Shown piece after piece: positions 1 to 11,663 of a stretch of DNA of 64,000 nt. The stretch's first letter is position 1. Each line of letters starts with the position of its first letter. Under the pieces are notes generated by a model, which was not told the DNA's origin, did no database searches, and was given only the letters and a program-made list of their open reading frames with translations. Source of the stretch: Selaginella moellendorffii (Eukaryota; Streptophyta; Lycopodiopsida; Selaginellales; Selaginellaceae); assembly GCF_000143415.4 (NCBI RefSeq), contig NW_003314311.1:124001-188000 (forward strand), in the 5' to 3' direction. Made by a program: the position numbers and the translations under genes.

Positions 1-279
1 AAAATGTCTACAATGACAACACAGCACGTCTTCAGTCCATCATGAACCTAGTGCATCCTGGGAGAAACAAACACTTTAAGATGTTTCATTACTTTATCAA
101 GGAGCAGATTGAGAGAGAAGAAGTCAGGCTAAGATAAATCTCCACAATGATGATGGTTGCAGATCTGCTCACAAAGACTATGATTGAAGTCTAATAGTTT
201 GAATGACTACAATGACAACTCGGACTAGTCTCACAGGGGGAGTAGCAATCTGATTAAAAGACATCAGATTAAGGGGGAG
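1..279 (+). mobile_element. Ty1/copia polyprotein 3' end (RNase H tail) and polypurine tract
   Basis: The first ~195 bases translate to the end of a copia RNase H domain. Visible pieces are HFKMFHYFIKEQIE, the ST-rich stretch, and ADLLTKTMI, matching the family pattern of an H-F-I-E block followed by AD-LTK near the polyprotein C-terminus. One in-frame stop sits in the middle, so this copy is dead. It is followed by a short spacer and the purine run aagggggagt (271-280), a typical plus-strand primer next to a 3' LTR. The element enters from outside the window, so gag, protease, integrase and most of RT are not seen. Confidence 0.75.
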
Positions 280-430
280 TGTTGGAACCAAGGAGAGATC
301 AAGGCACAATCAAAGGAACTAAGATGTGTATATAAATCAAGAAGAGTTGTATCAATAAATGCCCCAGTACTTTTCCTTTACACCATTCCATCAACCTGTG
401 AAGTTGGAAGCTTGTGACTTATAGCAAGGT
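280..430 (+). repeat. Start of copia 3' LTR
   Basis: TGTTGGAA starts directly after the polypurine tract, the classic start of a plant copia LTR. A TATA-like tatataaa lies at about 329-336. The 5' LTR is outside the window and no CA end or target duplication could be fixed, so the right boundary is arbitrary. Confidence 0.5.
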
Positions 431-2166
431 TAGAAGATGAAGTACCAAGTACGTACCAAAAAAATTGTTTACAAGCTTGTCTAGGAATTCCCTTACCACA
501 CTTACAAAGTATAAGATCTTACCACACTTATAGAGTATGAGATCTGGGTGTGTGCAAGCGACCAGATACATGAGGCTTTCCATAGGGGACGATGCCCATG
601 TCAAGCTTCTCATGATCGGTGGAAGGAGACATATCCTTAGAAACTTTCAAACCTACATGAAAATGAAAGCTGTGGTGCATGGAAAATTTCCAATGGATGT
701 CCTCCATATACTTGGCTTGGTGTAGGCAAATGGAGCCATCTCATTTTCTATCAAGTTGGATGCCAAGGTAGTAGTGTGTATTGTGACAGGAAAACTTTTC
801 AGCCAAAAATACAAAATTATCCCACCTTTTCTCTATGACCTAATATTTGAAGTCAAAGTAAAAAAAAAAAACAAGTGAAATAAAATCCTTTCATGACTAC
901 TCTTTCCTTTATATATTTTATATTCATCCTATTACCCATCCATCTTCATCTATCACAAACCTTATCTTCCACCACCTTTTTTAAAATGACTTGCTAGATA
1001 ACTCTTATATTTAAACATACTTACAAAGATTTCTGCCACCATTTAAAAAAATGTTTTTTGTATAACCTAAGTATTCAATAATGGTCATCTAAATTTGCTA
1101 CCTTTAATACACCAATATTTTATGATATTAATAAAAAAACATAAAATATGATCTAAGGACTATATAAGGAAGAGCTCCTTATGACATAAAGCATTAGAGC
1201 ATAGAGTGTAAAGTGATTCTAGTTTAAGTTTTCTCTTTTAGTTGTATAATGTTCTTTTCTTGAGTTTTAGTTCCTTGAAATTATAAAAATTAAGAGTTTA
1301 TGGAAATCCCTTTCCTCTCTCTTTCTCTCAAAGCATGTAAAGATGATGCACTACTAGCCACTAGCTTTAGATACAACAACCTTGTAACAGCGTGAAAAAA
1401 AGTTGAAAAATCAATGGGATATTTGTTGACTCCTTCACCAAAATATTTACTTTCAATTACATCACTACTTTGCAAAATCTTTCCAAAAAAGCATACAACA
1501 AGGATTTCCATAAGTGGATATTGCCCAGTGATCATGCAGAAAGCATCAATAGATCCTAGAGAGCATACAGTGAAGTACAATGTATCGATCATGAAGGAGA
1601 TCATCTGAAGTCTTGTTGTAGAGAAATGAAGTTTAGAGTTTTCTTTCCTCCCTTATCATTTTTTGTATGGTGAATGTAAAAGTGTTTTGAGTTTTTTTCT
1701 CTTTTTTTTTTTCTTGAAAATCATGAAAAATGAGTGGTCAAGTGGAGTTTGATCAAGGTGTTATTTTAATCTGTTGTCCCCCACTAAATCAAAACTTGTG
1801 ATTAAGTTTCTTTCATCTTTCCAAGGACTTACAAGTGAGAGTTCTTTGCTCAATCTTTAAAAAGCCTCACTTCTTTATTGAGAGTAAGAAAGTCTTTGTT
1901 TTAGAATTATCTTAATTCCAACTTTATCAAAGACTTTATGAGACAGCCTTTACTCTTTCAAGAGTCTTTGAATAAAAAAGGAGTGATTGAGAAAGTCCTC
2001 TTAAATATTTCTAGGGTGAATTGGTGGGATGAAACTTAGTTTTTGGACTTTGTTTATGAGTGGATGCCATATGAGTAGTGAGGATTAGAGTCTTATGCTT
2101 GTGAAGAAGATATATAAAATAGTGATAGGCTAATAAATATCTTTATTGAAGATGTAGACTAGGCAT
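431..2166. other. AT-rich DNA without a recognisable gene
   Basis: Only short, unsupported reading frames are present (for example around 1290-1608 on both strands). There is no domain, no long open frame and no clear repeat boundary. It may hold the rest of the copia LTR at its left end. Confidence 0.5.
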
Positions 2167-2538
2167 ATGAGTAATAATGATGAGAGATTTTGGAATAAAT
2201 TCTTTCTATTGCCTTTACCTATTCAAAATCATATATTGAAGTCTTATTTTCAAGTTCTTCATCACTTTACACTTGATAATTCAATTACTATTATTCAAGA
2301 TTGGGGATGTAGAGAATTTGACTTTGAAATTCTTTTAGCCATTGCTAGCATTCTTATAAAACGTTGTGAAGTGAGAAAAGCTTTGCTACAAATCTGGCAT
2401 CCTTTTAACAAAGTCACATTTGAGGATGCATGCTGCTACAATAATGACTTACCTTATAGTCTCCTGATAAATTCATCCTTTCCTTTGGGACTCTTACAAT
2501 CTATGGGCAATTTTAAAATCCTTATTTTATATAACTGA
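2167..2538 (+). CDS. Hypothetical 123-aa open frame
   Basis: An ATG-to-TGA frame of 123 codons, rich in L, I, F and N, with no motif I recognise. The DNA is strongly AT-rich like its surroundings. It is followed about 160 bases later by a relic of a retroelement RNase H domain on the same strand, so it may be part of an old retroelement. It could equally be a chance frame, and nothing shows that it is expressed. Confidence 0.2.
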   Translation: MSNNDERFWNKFFLLPLPIQNHILKSYFQVLHHFTLDNSITIIQDWGCREFDFEILLAIASILIKRCEVRKALLQIWHPFNKVTFEDACCYNNDLPYSLLINSSFPLGLLQSMGNFKILILYN

Positions 2539-2700
2539 TGAAAGGCTTGATTGTAATTGTTAATATGGCAAATGAACTTTGATAAAGCATTTAAGTTGAA
2601 GAAGAAAGTAGCTAGCATTATAATTGTTATCATTGATCTAAAAGGCAACAAAACACACATTAGAAAAGTTACTACAAATACCCACACTTGCAACTAAGTT

Positions 2701-2955
2701 GAGCATGTGGCTATGATTCAAGGATTAAAGGAAGCAAAAGCATTAGGAGTTAAAGATATGGTTGTTGTAAGAGATTTCAAATGAATTATAAATCAAATGA
2801 ATGAAAGTTGGAAGATCAAGAATCAAGGCTTAATGCTTCTATCAAAAAATATTCAGGAATAAAAGTAAGAGTTATATTTTTTTAAGATCAAACACAGCAT
2901 AAGGGGCAACTTTGAAGCAAATTCATTAGCTCAAGTTAATAGTGGGAAGTTATAG
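2701..2955 (+). pseudogene. Relic of archaeal-type RNase H domain (RVT_3) of a retroelement
   Basis: The plus strand reads VAMIQGLKEAKALGVKDMVVV, then INQMNESWKIKNQGL, then ANSLAQVNSG, with stops between. This matches the additional RNase H domain of some plant Ty3/gypsy lineages: an EA-L-GL-A--LG--V-V--DS block, then a (I/V)NQV-G-WK-K block, then N--AD-LA. The catalytic DS is replaced by DF and the final AD by NS, so it is inactive. A gypsy gag relic begins only ~40 bases downstream, so two elements appear to abut here. Confidence 0.45.
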
Positions 2956-2999
2956 TAATTTAGAGTTTATTATAAAATGTTTATAAAAATATTTTAGAG

Positions 3000-3420
3000 T
3001 AGAGAAGATGGCAAAGATCCTAGTTTTTATGGATCTCAAAGTGAGGATGCTGATAGATATTTTAGATCTTTTAAGAGAGCTTGCCTCTCAAATGAAAATC
3101 AAACACTTGCAACATGGTTGGAGTTATTTCTAGCATTTATGGAAGATACAAGAATGAAGTGGTATAATAGGCAAAACAAGGATGTACAAGTAAATTAAGA
3201 TGTATTAACACAAACTTTCTTGATGGAGTATGGAAAACTAGAAAGTTTTGATGACTTGATGAAGCAGTTAGACCAATTAAAACAGTATAAAAATGAGAGT
3301 GTGAAATCATATGGTGAACGTGGAAAAGAATTACAAGGCAAACTATAGAGTAACTTTGGAGTCATGAGAACCTTAAGTGATGGAGAAGAGGAGGATACTC
3401 CTAAGGAGGACTTAAAGTCA
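3000..3420 (+). pseudogene. gag relic (retrotransposon gag domain)
   Basis: The plus strand reads DPSFYGSQSEDADRYFRSFK, then LATWLELFLAFMEDTRMKWY, then LTQTFLMEYGKL and VKSYGERGKEL. This follows the plant gypsy gag pattern: an F-G--edA--wf--f block, then A--Wy, then F---F, then V--Y---f. A TAA interrupts it near 3198. It lies upstream of protease and RT relics in the same orientation. Confidence 0.55.
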
Positions 3421-3792
3421 CTATTGTGATAAATACTTTAGTTCTTATAAAGTTTATAAATGGTTTTAAGATGATATTACAGTAGAAGGTCAAGAGAAAA
3501 GGTCTAAAGAATCTTCAAGAAGCCTTAAAGATTGCTACCAAAAACAAGGAGCTATTGAAAGAGTCTCAAAAGGCTCAAGATCATAATATGGCAGCTTTAT
3601 CCTCTGCCCAAAAAAAGGAAGTAACTCTTACATTAGTAGCAAAACACTTGCAATCAATATTAAAGGAGAACTTGGCAAAGTTAACTATAGATTTTGGTGA
3701 GTTAAAGTTGCATTTGCTTCACAGAAGGCCACTATAAACTCCTTAATAGTAGCCACTTTACAATGGTCAACAACTAAAAGATCATGCACAAA

Positions 3793-3892
3793 NNNNNNNN
3801 NNNNNNNNNNNNNNNNNNNNNNNNNNNNNNNNNNNNNNNNNNNNNNNNNNNNNNNNNNNNNNNNNNNNNNNNNNNNNNNNNNNNNNNNNNNN
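3793..3892. other. Assembly gap (100 N)
   Basis: Exactly 100 N, a conventional scaffold-gap size, so the true distance is unknown. It falls within the decayed gypsy element between gag and protease. Confidence 0.99.
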
Positions 3893-4334
3893 CCCAAATT
3901 GCCTGCAAAATTAGTAGAGATCTTGATAATAACAAAATGCTCAAAAAGGAGTCAACATGATTAAGGTGCCTAAGGAGCCAAAAGTGAATCTAAAAGAAGC
4001 TTCAAGTGATAATAGCAAAGATTTTTATTTTGAAGATCAAGATGTGCTTGTTGTAAATAGGCCTTAAAGGGAGTAATTATAATCGAATCCAACAAAAGCC
4101 TGCTTTACTAAGAAAAGAAAAGGATAGAGTGATACGCCCTCATCAAAAGGTTGGAATTCAGGATATGAAGATTAATAAAGGCCAAAAGGAGTCATCATAA
4201 ATGATTTAAATGAATTTTGTGCAAACATCACTATGTCTCAACTCCTCTCCAAATGCCCAAGATTGCAAAGAGAGCTTATCAAGGAATCAGTACAAGAGTG
4301 AGAGAGAAAGGCAATAGATAGACGGGCACATGGA

Positions 4335-4649
4335 GTGCAAACTCTTATTATTGAGGTTGACATGGATGCTCCAATAGTGGAAGCTATTCTTGAAGGGATT
4401 TTAGTACAAAGGATTCTAGTGGATGGTGGTGCAGCCATATGGGTCATAAGTGACTGGTTGATAGAGAAACTTAGATTGAAATGTACTCAACCCTTGAGGT
4501 GGAAGATCAGGGTAGCAAGTGATCATTGGGTGAACACTAATCTTCCCATAATAGTTTATGGGATATCCACCATAGTTGACATGTATGTTATTCACCTAAA
4601 GAGTAGTGGCGGTTATCCTATGATTGTGCCAATAATGATTGGGAGGTAG
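4335..4649 (+). pseudogene. gypsy aspartic protease fragment
   Basis: An open frame of 104 codons contains RILVDGGAAIWVISDWLIEKL, with the retroviral-protease-like catalytic context hydrophobic-V-D-G-G-A. Many plant gypsy elements have DGGAS or DTGAS here. The following stretch to GGYPMIVPIMIGR matches the domain end, usually (L/I)LG(R/Q)(P/D)W. It is a remnant of a polyprotein rather than a free protein. Confidence 0.55.
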
Positions 4650-5029
4650 GTGAAATAATCATATGAGATAAGAAGAAGTAGTTGTGCAATAGAATCTTAC
4701 AAAGATGCTGGAAGAATCTCTCATGAGCAATGAAGATACCTATAATTCATGGAGTGGTGACTATGAATTAGATTCAGAAAGAGATATCAAGGTGAATGAT
4801 TTATATGCACTGCAAGTTATGCTAAAGATTGCTAAATAGATAGAACCTCAAGCTAGCATTGAGAAAGGAAATAACTTTTCACAAGAAAATGTGGACAACC
4901 ACAACTCCCCAAAGCTTTTCATAAAATCCTATGAGGAACTACAACAAGTGGATATAGTGAAACATAATATTCTAATCAAGCAAGGAGCAAAATTAATAGC
5001 TCAAAGCCATATAAGTTGGGACCTCTAAA

Positions 5030-5400
5030 GTTTGATATTTTCTATGTTGAGTTGATAAAGTTGATCAAAGTTGACTTTATATTTGAAGTGGAGAATTCAA
5101 ATTGGGTGTCATCTGTTGTAGTAACACCAAAGAAAATAGGGAAATAGAAAATGTGCATCAACTATAAAAAATTGAATGATGTTACATGAGGTGGCCATCA
5201 TCCCATTCCATTCATGGACAAGATCCTTAATGAAGTAGCAAGGCATGAATGGTATACTTTTTTTGATGGATACTTCGGATAAGTTTGAATCAAAGAGGAG
5301 GATCAATTGAAAACAATATTCACCATTCCTTGGGGAACTTTTTCATATAGAGTGATGCCATTTTAGCTCACAAATGCACTAGCAACATCTTTGAGCTGTA
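5030..5400 (+). pseudogene. gypsy reverse transcriptase fragment
   Basis: The translation contains NSNWVSSVVVTPKKIGK, then MCINYKKLNDVT, then IPFMDKILNEVA, and FTIPWGTFSYRVMPF. These correspond to the W-SPVV-V-KK, R-C-DYR-LN-VT, lP-I--ll--l and F-t-wG-f-y-vMPFGL motifs of gypsy RT. At least four stops break the frame, and the YxDD block is absent. Confidence 0.6.
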
Positions 5401-5450
5401 CCTTGGCAAATTTATCATAGTGTACCTTGGCAACTTTTGCATATACAATA

Positions 5451-6313
5451 ATTGAGCAACTCATTTGGAAAAGGTACAAATGATATTTGATTTCTTTTCC
5501 TAAAAATCATTAAGGATAACACATTGTTGGAGATCCAAGTTGTTCAATGCAATATAATTGCTTTCTTCAACATGGATTGGACTACATCAACACTTGACTT
5601 CTCTGACATCACTATACAAGTCTAGAGGTCCCTTGGCTTCAACAAATCTAGGGTTTCTCTTACTAAAGTCTTTAGTTTAATTATATCGTTTCCCACTGTG
5701 TTTTCCTTGTGTCTTTGAAATTTAAACTCCTCTCTCATTTTTTACTTTCATCCTCTTTCCTTTTGACTTTTATTTTTAGCTTTCTTCCTCTTGTTTTCTT
5801 CACTATCACTTTTTGTTTCAGTAGTTACCCTCTTTGAACACTACATTCTAGCACATGAGAGCATCTTAGTTATGGGTTTTATATTGGAGTCTTGTGCATC
5901 CCACTAGTGGTTACTTATTGTGGTGTTCTGTCATTATTGCCTCATTGTTGCATTCATGGCTTAGATTATAGCTTGAGAGAGCATAAATATTATTTTGAAT
6001 TCCTAAAATATTCCTTCATCTTTGTATATTAGCTTGCCAAAGGCTTAAGTATAAGGTTCCACCCCATTTTCTCTTGCACTTGAGCTTGGAGTTGTGAGCC
6101 TGTGTGTGCCCCAACATTTTAAGTCATTCATTAGAGTTTTGTTTTGGTTTACAATCACGATTTCAAAATATCGGCTAGAAGGGCTAGGTTTTACTGTTAG
6201 GTGCTTTAATGAATTTTATATCTATATATTTGTGTGTGTTATACACACATATATATTTGAAAATAAGGGGTATTTAAAATCAAAATATAAACTTTAAATT
6301 ACATTTGAAATTA
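5451..6313. other. AT-rich DNA without a recognisable gene
   Basis: Only short frames are present, such as 6094-6297 on the plus strand, which has no family signature. No repeat boundaries were seen. Confidence 0.45.
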
Positions 6314-6907
6314 TTAATTATAACATATTGTTTCAGTTGACCACATTTGTATAGAAGGTTTTCCATCTTGATATAAAATTAAATCACAATTTAATTGTAG
6401 AATAAGAATTGATGGTTTCACACAATTAGATTCTTTACAATAAGTTCCAGTTGCATACAGCGATTGTAAATCAAATGCTGAATAAAGTACAAGATTTCCA
6501 TCTTCCTGTAATCTTAATTTACAATCAAAACTAACTCCATAAGTTTTAGTAGCCCATATAAAGCTGTATTTACATAATAAAAAAACAGTATTACAATCGT
6601 GCTATACTAACAATATATATACTTTATAAAAATGTGTTAAAAATTGACCAGGATCAAGTGTGGCTATATATAAACCTTTATATCCACTAAATAATCTATT
6701 CTTTAGGAAATTGCAAAATTTATATGGCATTAAATGTGCATGAATATTATAAAGAGGTGTTGTTCTAGAAATATAACCTTCTATTTGATATAAAACTAAA
6801 AACATACCAATATCATGTTGCACAATAATACTTATTAAATGTGATGCTCTAGCATTTCGAAAAGATAAATAAACTTCTCTACCAACTCTTAATAATAAAT
6901 TTCTAGT

Positions 6908-7082
6908 TGTGAGGGCCAAGTGTACGGCTACAATGCCGTATACTAATATTAGCGTAGTGGGATTTTGGTAGCCGTCGGATTGGTTTCAGTCCGGACCACT
7001 CGCTCTTGTATTTAAGCTAGGGTTTTTGGGTTAATTGATATGCACATTTCTGTATTCCCTTTCCATATTCCATGCACTCACA
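6908..7082 (+). repeat. 5' LTR of gypsy element
   Basis: 175 bp, beginning tgtgagggcc and ending gcactcaca, with a TATA-like tatttaagc inside. The sequence after it (ttggtggaggtgaggggc) is where a primer-binding site should be, but it is not the usual tRNA-Met complement and I could not assign it. Confidence 0.9.
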
Positions 7083-7237
7083 TTGGTGGAGGTGAGGGGC
7101 ACCTTTGATTGTCCCTGGGGAGTGCTTAGATTTGGGATTTCGGTTTAGATCTAGCTTTTGCATCGTCTAGATCTACCATTTCTTTCCAGTTTTTTTGTCA
7201 TTTCTCTTCTTTTGCTCTTTCTTTTTCATTCATCTTC

Positions 7238-7966
7238 ATGGCCGATCCGCAATCTCCTCCTTTGACTCTAGAGCAGCAGTTGGTTCAATTGCTTGATGCT
7301 ATGCGCTTGCAATTGAACAACCAAACTCAGTTGATGGCGGCATTCACGGCACATGGTACAACTCTTCTTGTTCTTGGTGCCAATCCTCGCATTCAGCCGG
7401 AGTTCTTTCGCAGGAATCCTGGGGATGATATGTACCATTGGTTCAATCACTTTACGGTGATTGCCACATATCATTCTTGGGATGATGCTCGACGGTTGCG
7501 TGAGTTTCCCACGTGTCTCCAAGGGACGGCGCTGCAGTGGTACAATGGTTTGAGCGCAGCTACTCGTGGGGATTGGAGTGTTCTCCCGGACGTCTTCAAA
7601 CGCGCCTTCGGACATGCCAATGATTGTGATGATGCTTTCCAACAATTGCATCGTCTTCGCCAAGGGCCGTTTGAGTCGGTGATGCAATTTGGTGTTCGTT
7701 TCCAAAGTTTTTTGCTTCGTGCGGAGCCAAATATGTCGGAGCGGATCAAGCTAGGAATGTTGTGGCCAGCACTTCGTCAAGATCTTGTCAGACTTGTGCA
7801 TGCACTTGCTCTTGCCACCCTTGACGATGCTTTTCGCTCACAACATTATGAGACATCGCCTCTTCCACTTCTCGCTACACGTTCTTCCGCTCCACTTCAT
7901 ATGGGTGATGGTCCTGTTCCAATGGAGGTTGATGCTGTTGCTGCTCGAGTCCAAGGACAAGCGTGA
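7238..7966 (+). pseudogene. gypsy Gag (capsid region)
   Basis: A 242-codon frame starts at ATG 7238. It contains LQGTALQWYNGLS, WSVLPDVFKRAFG and QRLH-like QQLHRLRQGPFESVMQF, the conserved core of plant gypsy Gag (A--W---l, w--f---F, L--l-Q---sV--Y). Gag forms the particle that packages element RNA. A TGA ends the frame at 7964-7966. Just beyond it a zinc knuckle C-x2-C-x4-H-x4-C can be read (with VCDEVGHTYRRC), itself broken by a TAG, so nucleocapsid was originally fused to this Gag. Confidence 0.8.
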
Positions 7967-8157
7967 GGACGTGGTCGTGGCCGTGATGTTCGCTGCTAGG
8001 TGTGTGATGAAGTTGGTCATACTTATCGGCGTTGCCGTCGTTTTCCGGATTGGCGACCTCCATTTCCTGGGTGGAGACCTTGGCGTCAGCAACGTCCCCT
8101 GGGTGCTGCTGCAGTGGAAGGTCTGGACACTGACATGCATCCGGGAAACGAGGAGTC

Positions 8158-8556
8158 GTGCGAGTAACGGAAGGACCTTGCACGAATAAATCAGTGACCC
8201 CTCTATCTTTCTTTCGAGAGTATCATCAAGGGGTTCACTCGGCACCAGTTCATCCGGTGTTTACTTTCCAAGCTCGTTTTTATAACAAGAGGTCTCCTAT
8301 TATTCTCTCCATGTTGGTTGATACAGGTTCGAGTTTATCTTCTATTGCTCGACCTGTTGCCACACATTGCTGTCTACACTTGCATTGTGCAGCGAAACTA
8401 GTTTTCATTCTTTATGGCAACGGCCATACACATGCATGTGCATGGGATGAGGTGGACCTGGTTGTGCGTGTGGGCGATCTTAAACTTGAGTTGCAGTCGT
8501 TGCGGGTGGTGCCGAGTCAAGCTTTTGACCTCATTCTTGGTATGGATTGGTTGTAG
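8158..8556 (+). pseudogene. gypsy aspartic protease
   Basis: The frame contains MLVDTGSSLSSIARP at about 8311, with the catalytic DTGS. It ends in FDLILGMDWL, the usual C-terminal GMDWL of gypsy protease, followed by a TAG. The spacing of ~75 residues between the two is normal. A linker of simple S/P/L-rich sequence then leads into RT. It would process the Gag-Pol polyprotein if intact. Confidence 0.8.
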
Positions 8557-8703
8557 TGCAATCATGCCAAGTGTGACTTTGAGGCTTCTCCCCCCTATCT
8601 CATACTTCCTTATGTTTCATCCATTCCTCTCACTTCCATACCTCTTCGTCCCTCTACTTCTACCTCTGCTTCCATTACTTTTGTTTCCCCACTCTTTCCT
8701 TCT

Positions 8704-9399
8704 GTGTTTCCATCTTGTTCTGCTTTTCCCTTTTTCGATCCCTCCGACGATCTTTGTGTTGCAGCAGTTGACCGGCTCATGAAGGAGTATTCTGATCTCT
8801 TTGAATTTGACCTATCGTCTGGGGCCAAGATTGCCACATGTCATCCGATTCCAACCGGGAATGCTCGTCCAATCAAGGTTTCTGTTTGTCGTCGGTTACC
8901 TAAGGAGATCAAGATTTTATGAGCAAACGTCAAGGAAATGCTGGAAAAGGGTGTTATTCGGAAGTCGCGGAGTCCTTGGGCATGTGAACCTCATCTTGTG
9001 ACGAAGCTTGATGGGAGTATTCGTTTCTGCATCGACTATCATCCGTTAAACGAAGTGACAATCCCAGATGTGTATCCTCTTCCTCACACTACTAATCTCT
9101 TGGATCATCTGGGGCGAAGTCGTTGGTTCACCAAGCTAGATCTTGCTTCTGGGTATTGGCAAGTACCGATGGCCGAAGAAGATATTCCTAAGACTGCTTT
9201 TCGTACACCATTTGGTTTGTACGAGTTCTTGGTGATGCCATTTGGTTTGAACAATGCTCCAGCAACTTTCCAGCGGATGATGGATGAGGTTCTTTGCGAT
9301 ATGCCGGAGGTGACTGCTGACTTCATTGATGATGTCTTGATCCACTCGGAGGGGACGTGGGAGGAGCACGTTTGTGATGTTTGTAAAGTGTTGGATTGA
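8704..9399 (+). pseudogene. gypsy reverse transcriptase
   Basis: Two frames (8704-8922 and 8938-9399), separated by a TGA, together give a gypsy RT: MLEKGVIRKSRSPWACEPHL, IRFCIDYHPLNEVTIPDVYP, FTKLDLASGYWQV, FGLYEFLVMPFGLNNAPATF and the catalytic FIDDVLIHS at 9322-9348. The usual gypsy version is YIDD or YVDD, and both aspartates are retained here. A further TGA at 9397 follows, so RNase H is not continuous with RT. Confidence 0.85.
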
Positions 9400-9438
9400 C
9401 TACGCGACGTTGGTTTAAAGCTGAAGCGGTCGAAGTGC

Positions 9439-10044
9439 GTGTTTGGGTCCAAGGACACAACTTATCTTGGGTACCGTATTTCTCGTGAGGGTTTGCAAGT
9501 TGATCCTGACAAACTTGTGGCTGTTCTAAAGTTCCCTACTCCGAAGTGTGTGAATGATGTGCAGCGCTTTTTGGGTAAGGTGCAGTATCTCGGTCGTTTT
9601 GTGGATCATCTTTCCCATCGCACTACACCATTGCGAGCGTTGTTGAAGTCATCAACGTCATCTTTCATTTGGTCTCCGGATTGTGAGCGGGCGTTCGTGG
9701 ATCTCAAAGTGCTATTGACAACTCCTCCGGTTTTGGCATATCCTGACTACACTCAACCTTTTATTTTGCGTGTGGATGCTTCTGACATTGGTCTTGGAGG
9801 TGTGTTAATGCAAGAGAGCTCGAGTGTGCCTGGTCAGCACCATCCCATTGCATACATAAGCCATACATTACAACCAGCGGAGATGAACTACTCCACAACG
9901 GAAAAGGAGTGTTTAGCAGCAGTCTGGGGTTTCGAGAAGCTTCATGCATATCTACATGGTTCTCGGACGTTACTTGAAGGTGACCATGCTGCTGTTACTT
10001 CATTATTGAAGTGGAAGAACTTGGTTGGTCGTACGGCTCGATAG
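9439..10044 (+). pseudogene. gypsy RT thumb and RNase H
   Basis: The frame holds the connection FLGKVQYLGRFVDHLS and the RNase H motifs RVDASDIGLGGVLMQ, PIAYISHTLQPAEMNYSTTE and EKECLAAVWGFEKLHAYLHG. The first RNase H aspartate (DAS) and the glutamate of EKE are present. TAG codons at 10042 and shortly after fall where related elements have RQALKLQ, so both look like CAG to TAG changes. Sequence after 10099 continues with DADAVSRAP, the domain end (normally ADALSR). Confidence 0.8.
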
Positions 10045-10365
10045 GCTTTGAAGCTTTAGATATATGATTTCGATGTTGTTTATCACCCAGGGAGTTCTAT
10101 GGCTGATGCTGATGCCGTTTCTCGAGCTCCTCTTCCTTCTCCACTCACTTCTCATCATTCTGACGAACCTGTTGTTCCAGCATCTGTGGATTTTCTAGAT
10201 GAGGATTCTGTGCCGTCGGCGGTTGCTGTCCTTGACGTTCAATGTCCACAGGGTGCAGAGCAAGATCTACCTTCTCTTGATGAGGTTTGCGAGGCTTAAA
10301 AGATTGAGCCGTGGATTCGAAGGCTTCAAGATGGGTTTGAGAATCCTGCATCACTTGCTGATGAT

Positions 10366-11547
10366 TTGCCTTTCCGGCATTTACATTCTCAATATCGCTT
10401 TGAAGATGGCCTTCTTTATTTTGTGGGGACGGATCCTGATGATCATTTACGGCTGGTGGTGCCTTCGGTGTTTATTCCGCGGTTTCTCCATGCCTACCAT
10501 GATTCTCCTATTCTAGGTGGGCATATGGGACACCGTCGTGTCACCGAGAAGCTGCGCAGGTCTTTCTATTGGCTGGAGATGTGACGTGATATTATCCGGT
10601 ATGTGCGTAGCTGCGTTTGGTGCCAAGCTCGTAATACTCCCCCTTGTGCTACGGAGGGACGGTTGGAGTCAATTGCAGTTTCTCGTCCGTTTGAGTTGGT
10701 GGCGTTTGATCTTATGGGACCTTTTCCACGATCGACTGCTGGCAATGAGTATGTTATTATTGTTTCTGACTACTTGACTCGTTGGGTGGAAGTTGGTGCT
10801 CCTGCTAGCACCTCTGTAATTGCTGTTGGATACTTCCTCCTCAATCGAGTGGTGTTCCAGCATTTTTGTCCAGAGCGGATTCTTTCGGATAATAGTCCTG
10901 CATTTATGGCTGAGGTATTTCATGTTTTGACATCTCGGTTGGGGATATGCCACACTTTTACGAGTGCTTATCATCCACAATTAGACGGTCTGGTGGAATG
11001 GCTCGTTCGGACATTCAAAGGGATGATTGCGAAGTATGTGAACTTTCAGCATTCGGATTGGGATGGTTATTTGCTGTCTCTTCGGTATGCCTATGTCACA
11101 AGGGTGCAGAGTTCTATTGGTGCTTCACCATATAAACTTTTATATGGTCATGATCCAATATTACCAACAGAGCTGGGTTTACCTTCGCGATTGCCACGAG
11201 CTCCTGATGCTAGGTCATGGGATCAATATTTGACAAGCATTCTTCCACTTGTCCGAGCAGAGTCTGCCGAACACTTAGGCCATATACAAGTGGGACAACA
11301 ACGGCGCTACAACTCCCATCATTGTCTACCTGCGGAGTACAAAGTGGATGATTTGGTGTTAGTCCATTTTCCCCATCTTACGGTACGTGGTTTATCTAAG
11401 GGGCTCCTTGCGCAGTGGAAAGGACCGTATCGGGTGTTGCGGCAAGTTGGACCACAAGTTTATGAGGTTCGGCATGACGTTCAGCAGGCCAATCCTCCGG
11501 AGATTGTGCATGTGCAGCGGTTAAAACGCTTCATACAAAGGGATTAG
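10366..11547 (+). pseudogene. gypsy integrase
   Basis: The zinc-binding HHCC part is split by a TGA at 10582: GGHMGHRRVTEKLRRSFYW, then RSCVWCQARN. The catalytic core reads VAFDLMGPFPRS, RILSDNSPAF and YHPQLDGLVEWLVRTFK, giving D, D and E of the integrase triad. The E sits in VEW, where VER or TER is usual. The C-terminal part (YKVDDLVLVHFP, KGPYRVLRQVGPQVYEV, IVHVQRLKRF) matches the DNA-binding SH3-like end. No chromodomain is visible. The frame 10603-11547 is intact for 314 codons. Confidence 0.85.
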
Positions 11548-11663
11548 GAACAGTTAATACCATCTACAGATCCGCGGATGCCTCCTCTTGACGTTCCTCC
11601 AGATCCCGGCCCATCTACAAGAGAATCCTAATGGCCTTCCATTATTCCGAGAGGAGGGGATGA

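Larger units (their letters stand above)
2990..5450 (+). mobile_element. Decayed Ty3/gypsy element (gag, protease, RT relics)
   Basis: Three pieces follow in canonical order on the plus strand: a gag-like block (3000-3420), an aspartic protease (4335-4649) and an RT fragment (about 5030-5400). All are broken by stops. No LTRs or target duplications were found. The 100-base N gap lies inside. RNase H and integrase are missing after 5.4 kb. Confidence 0.65.
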
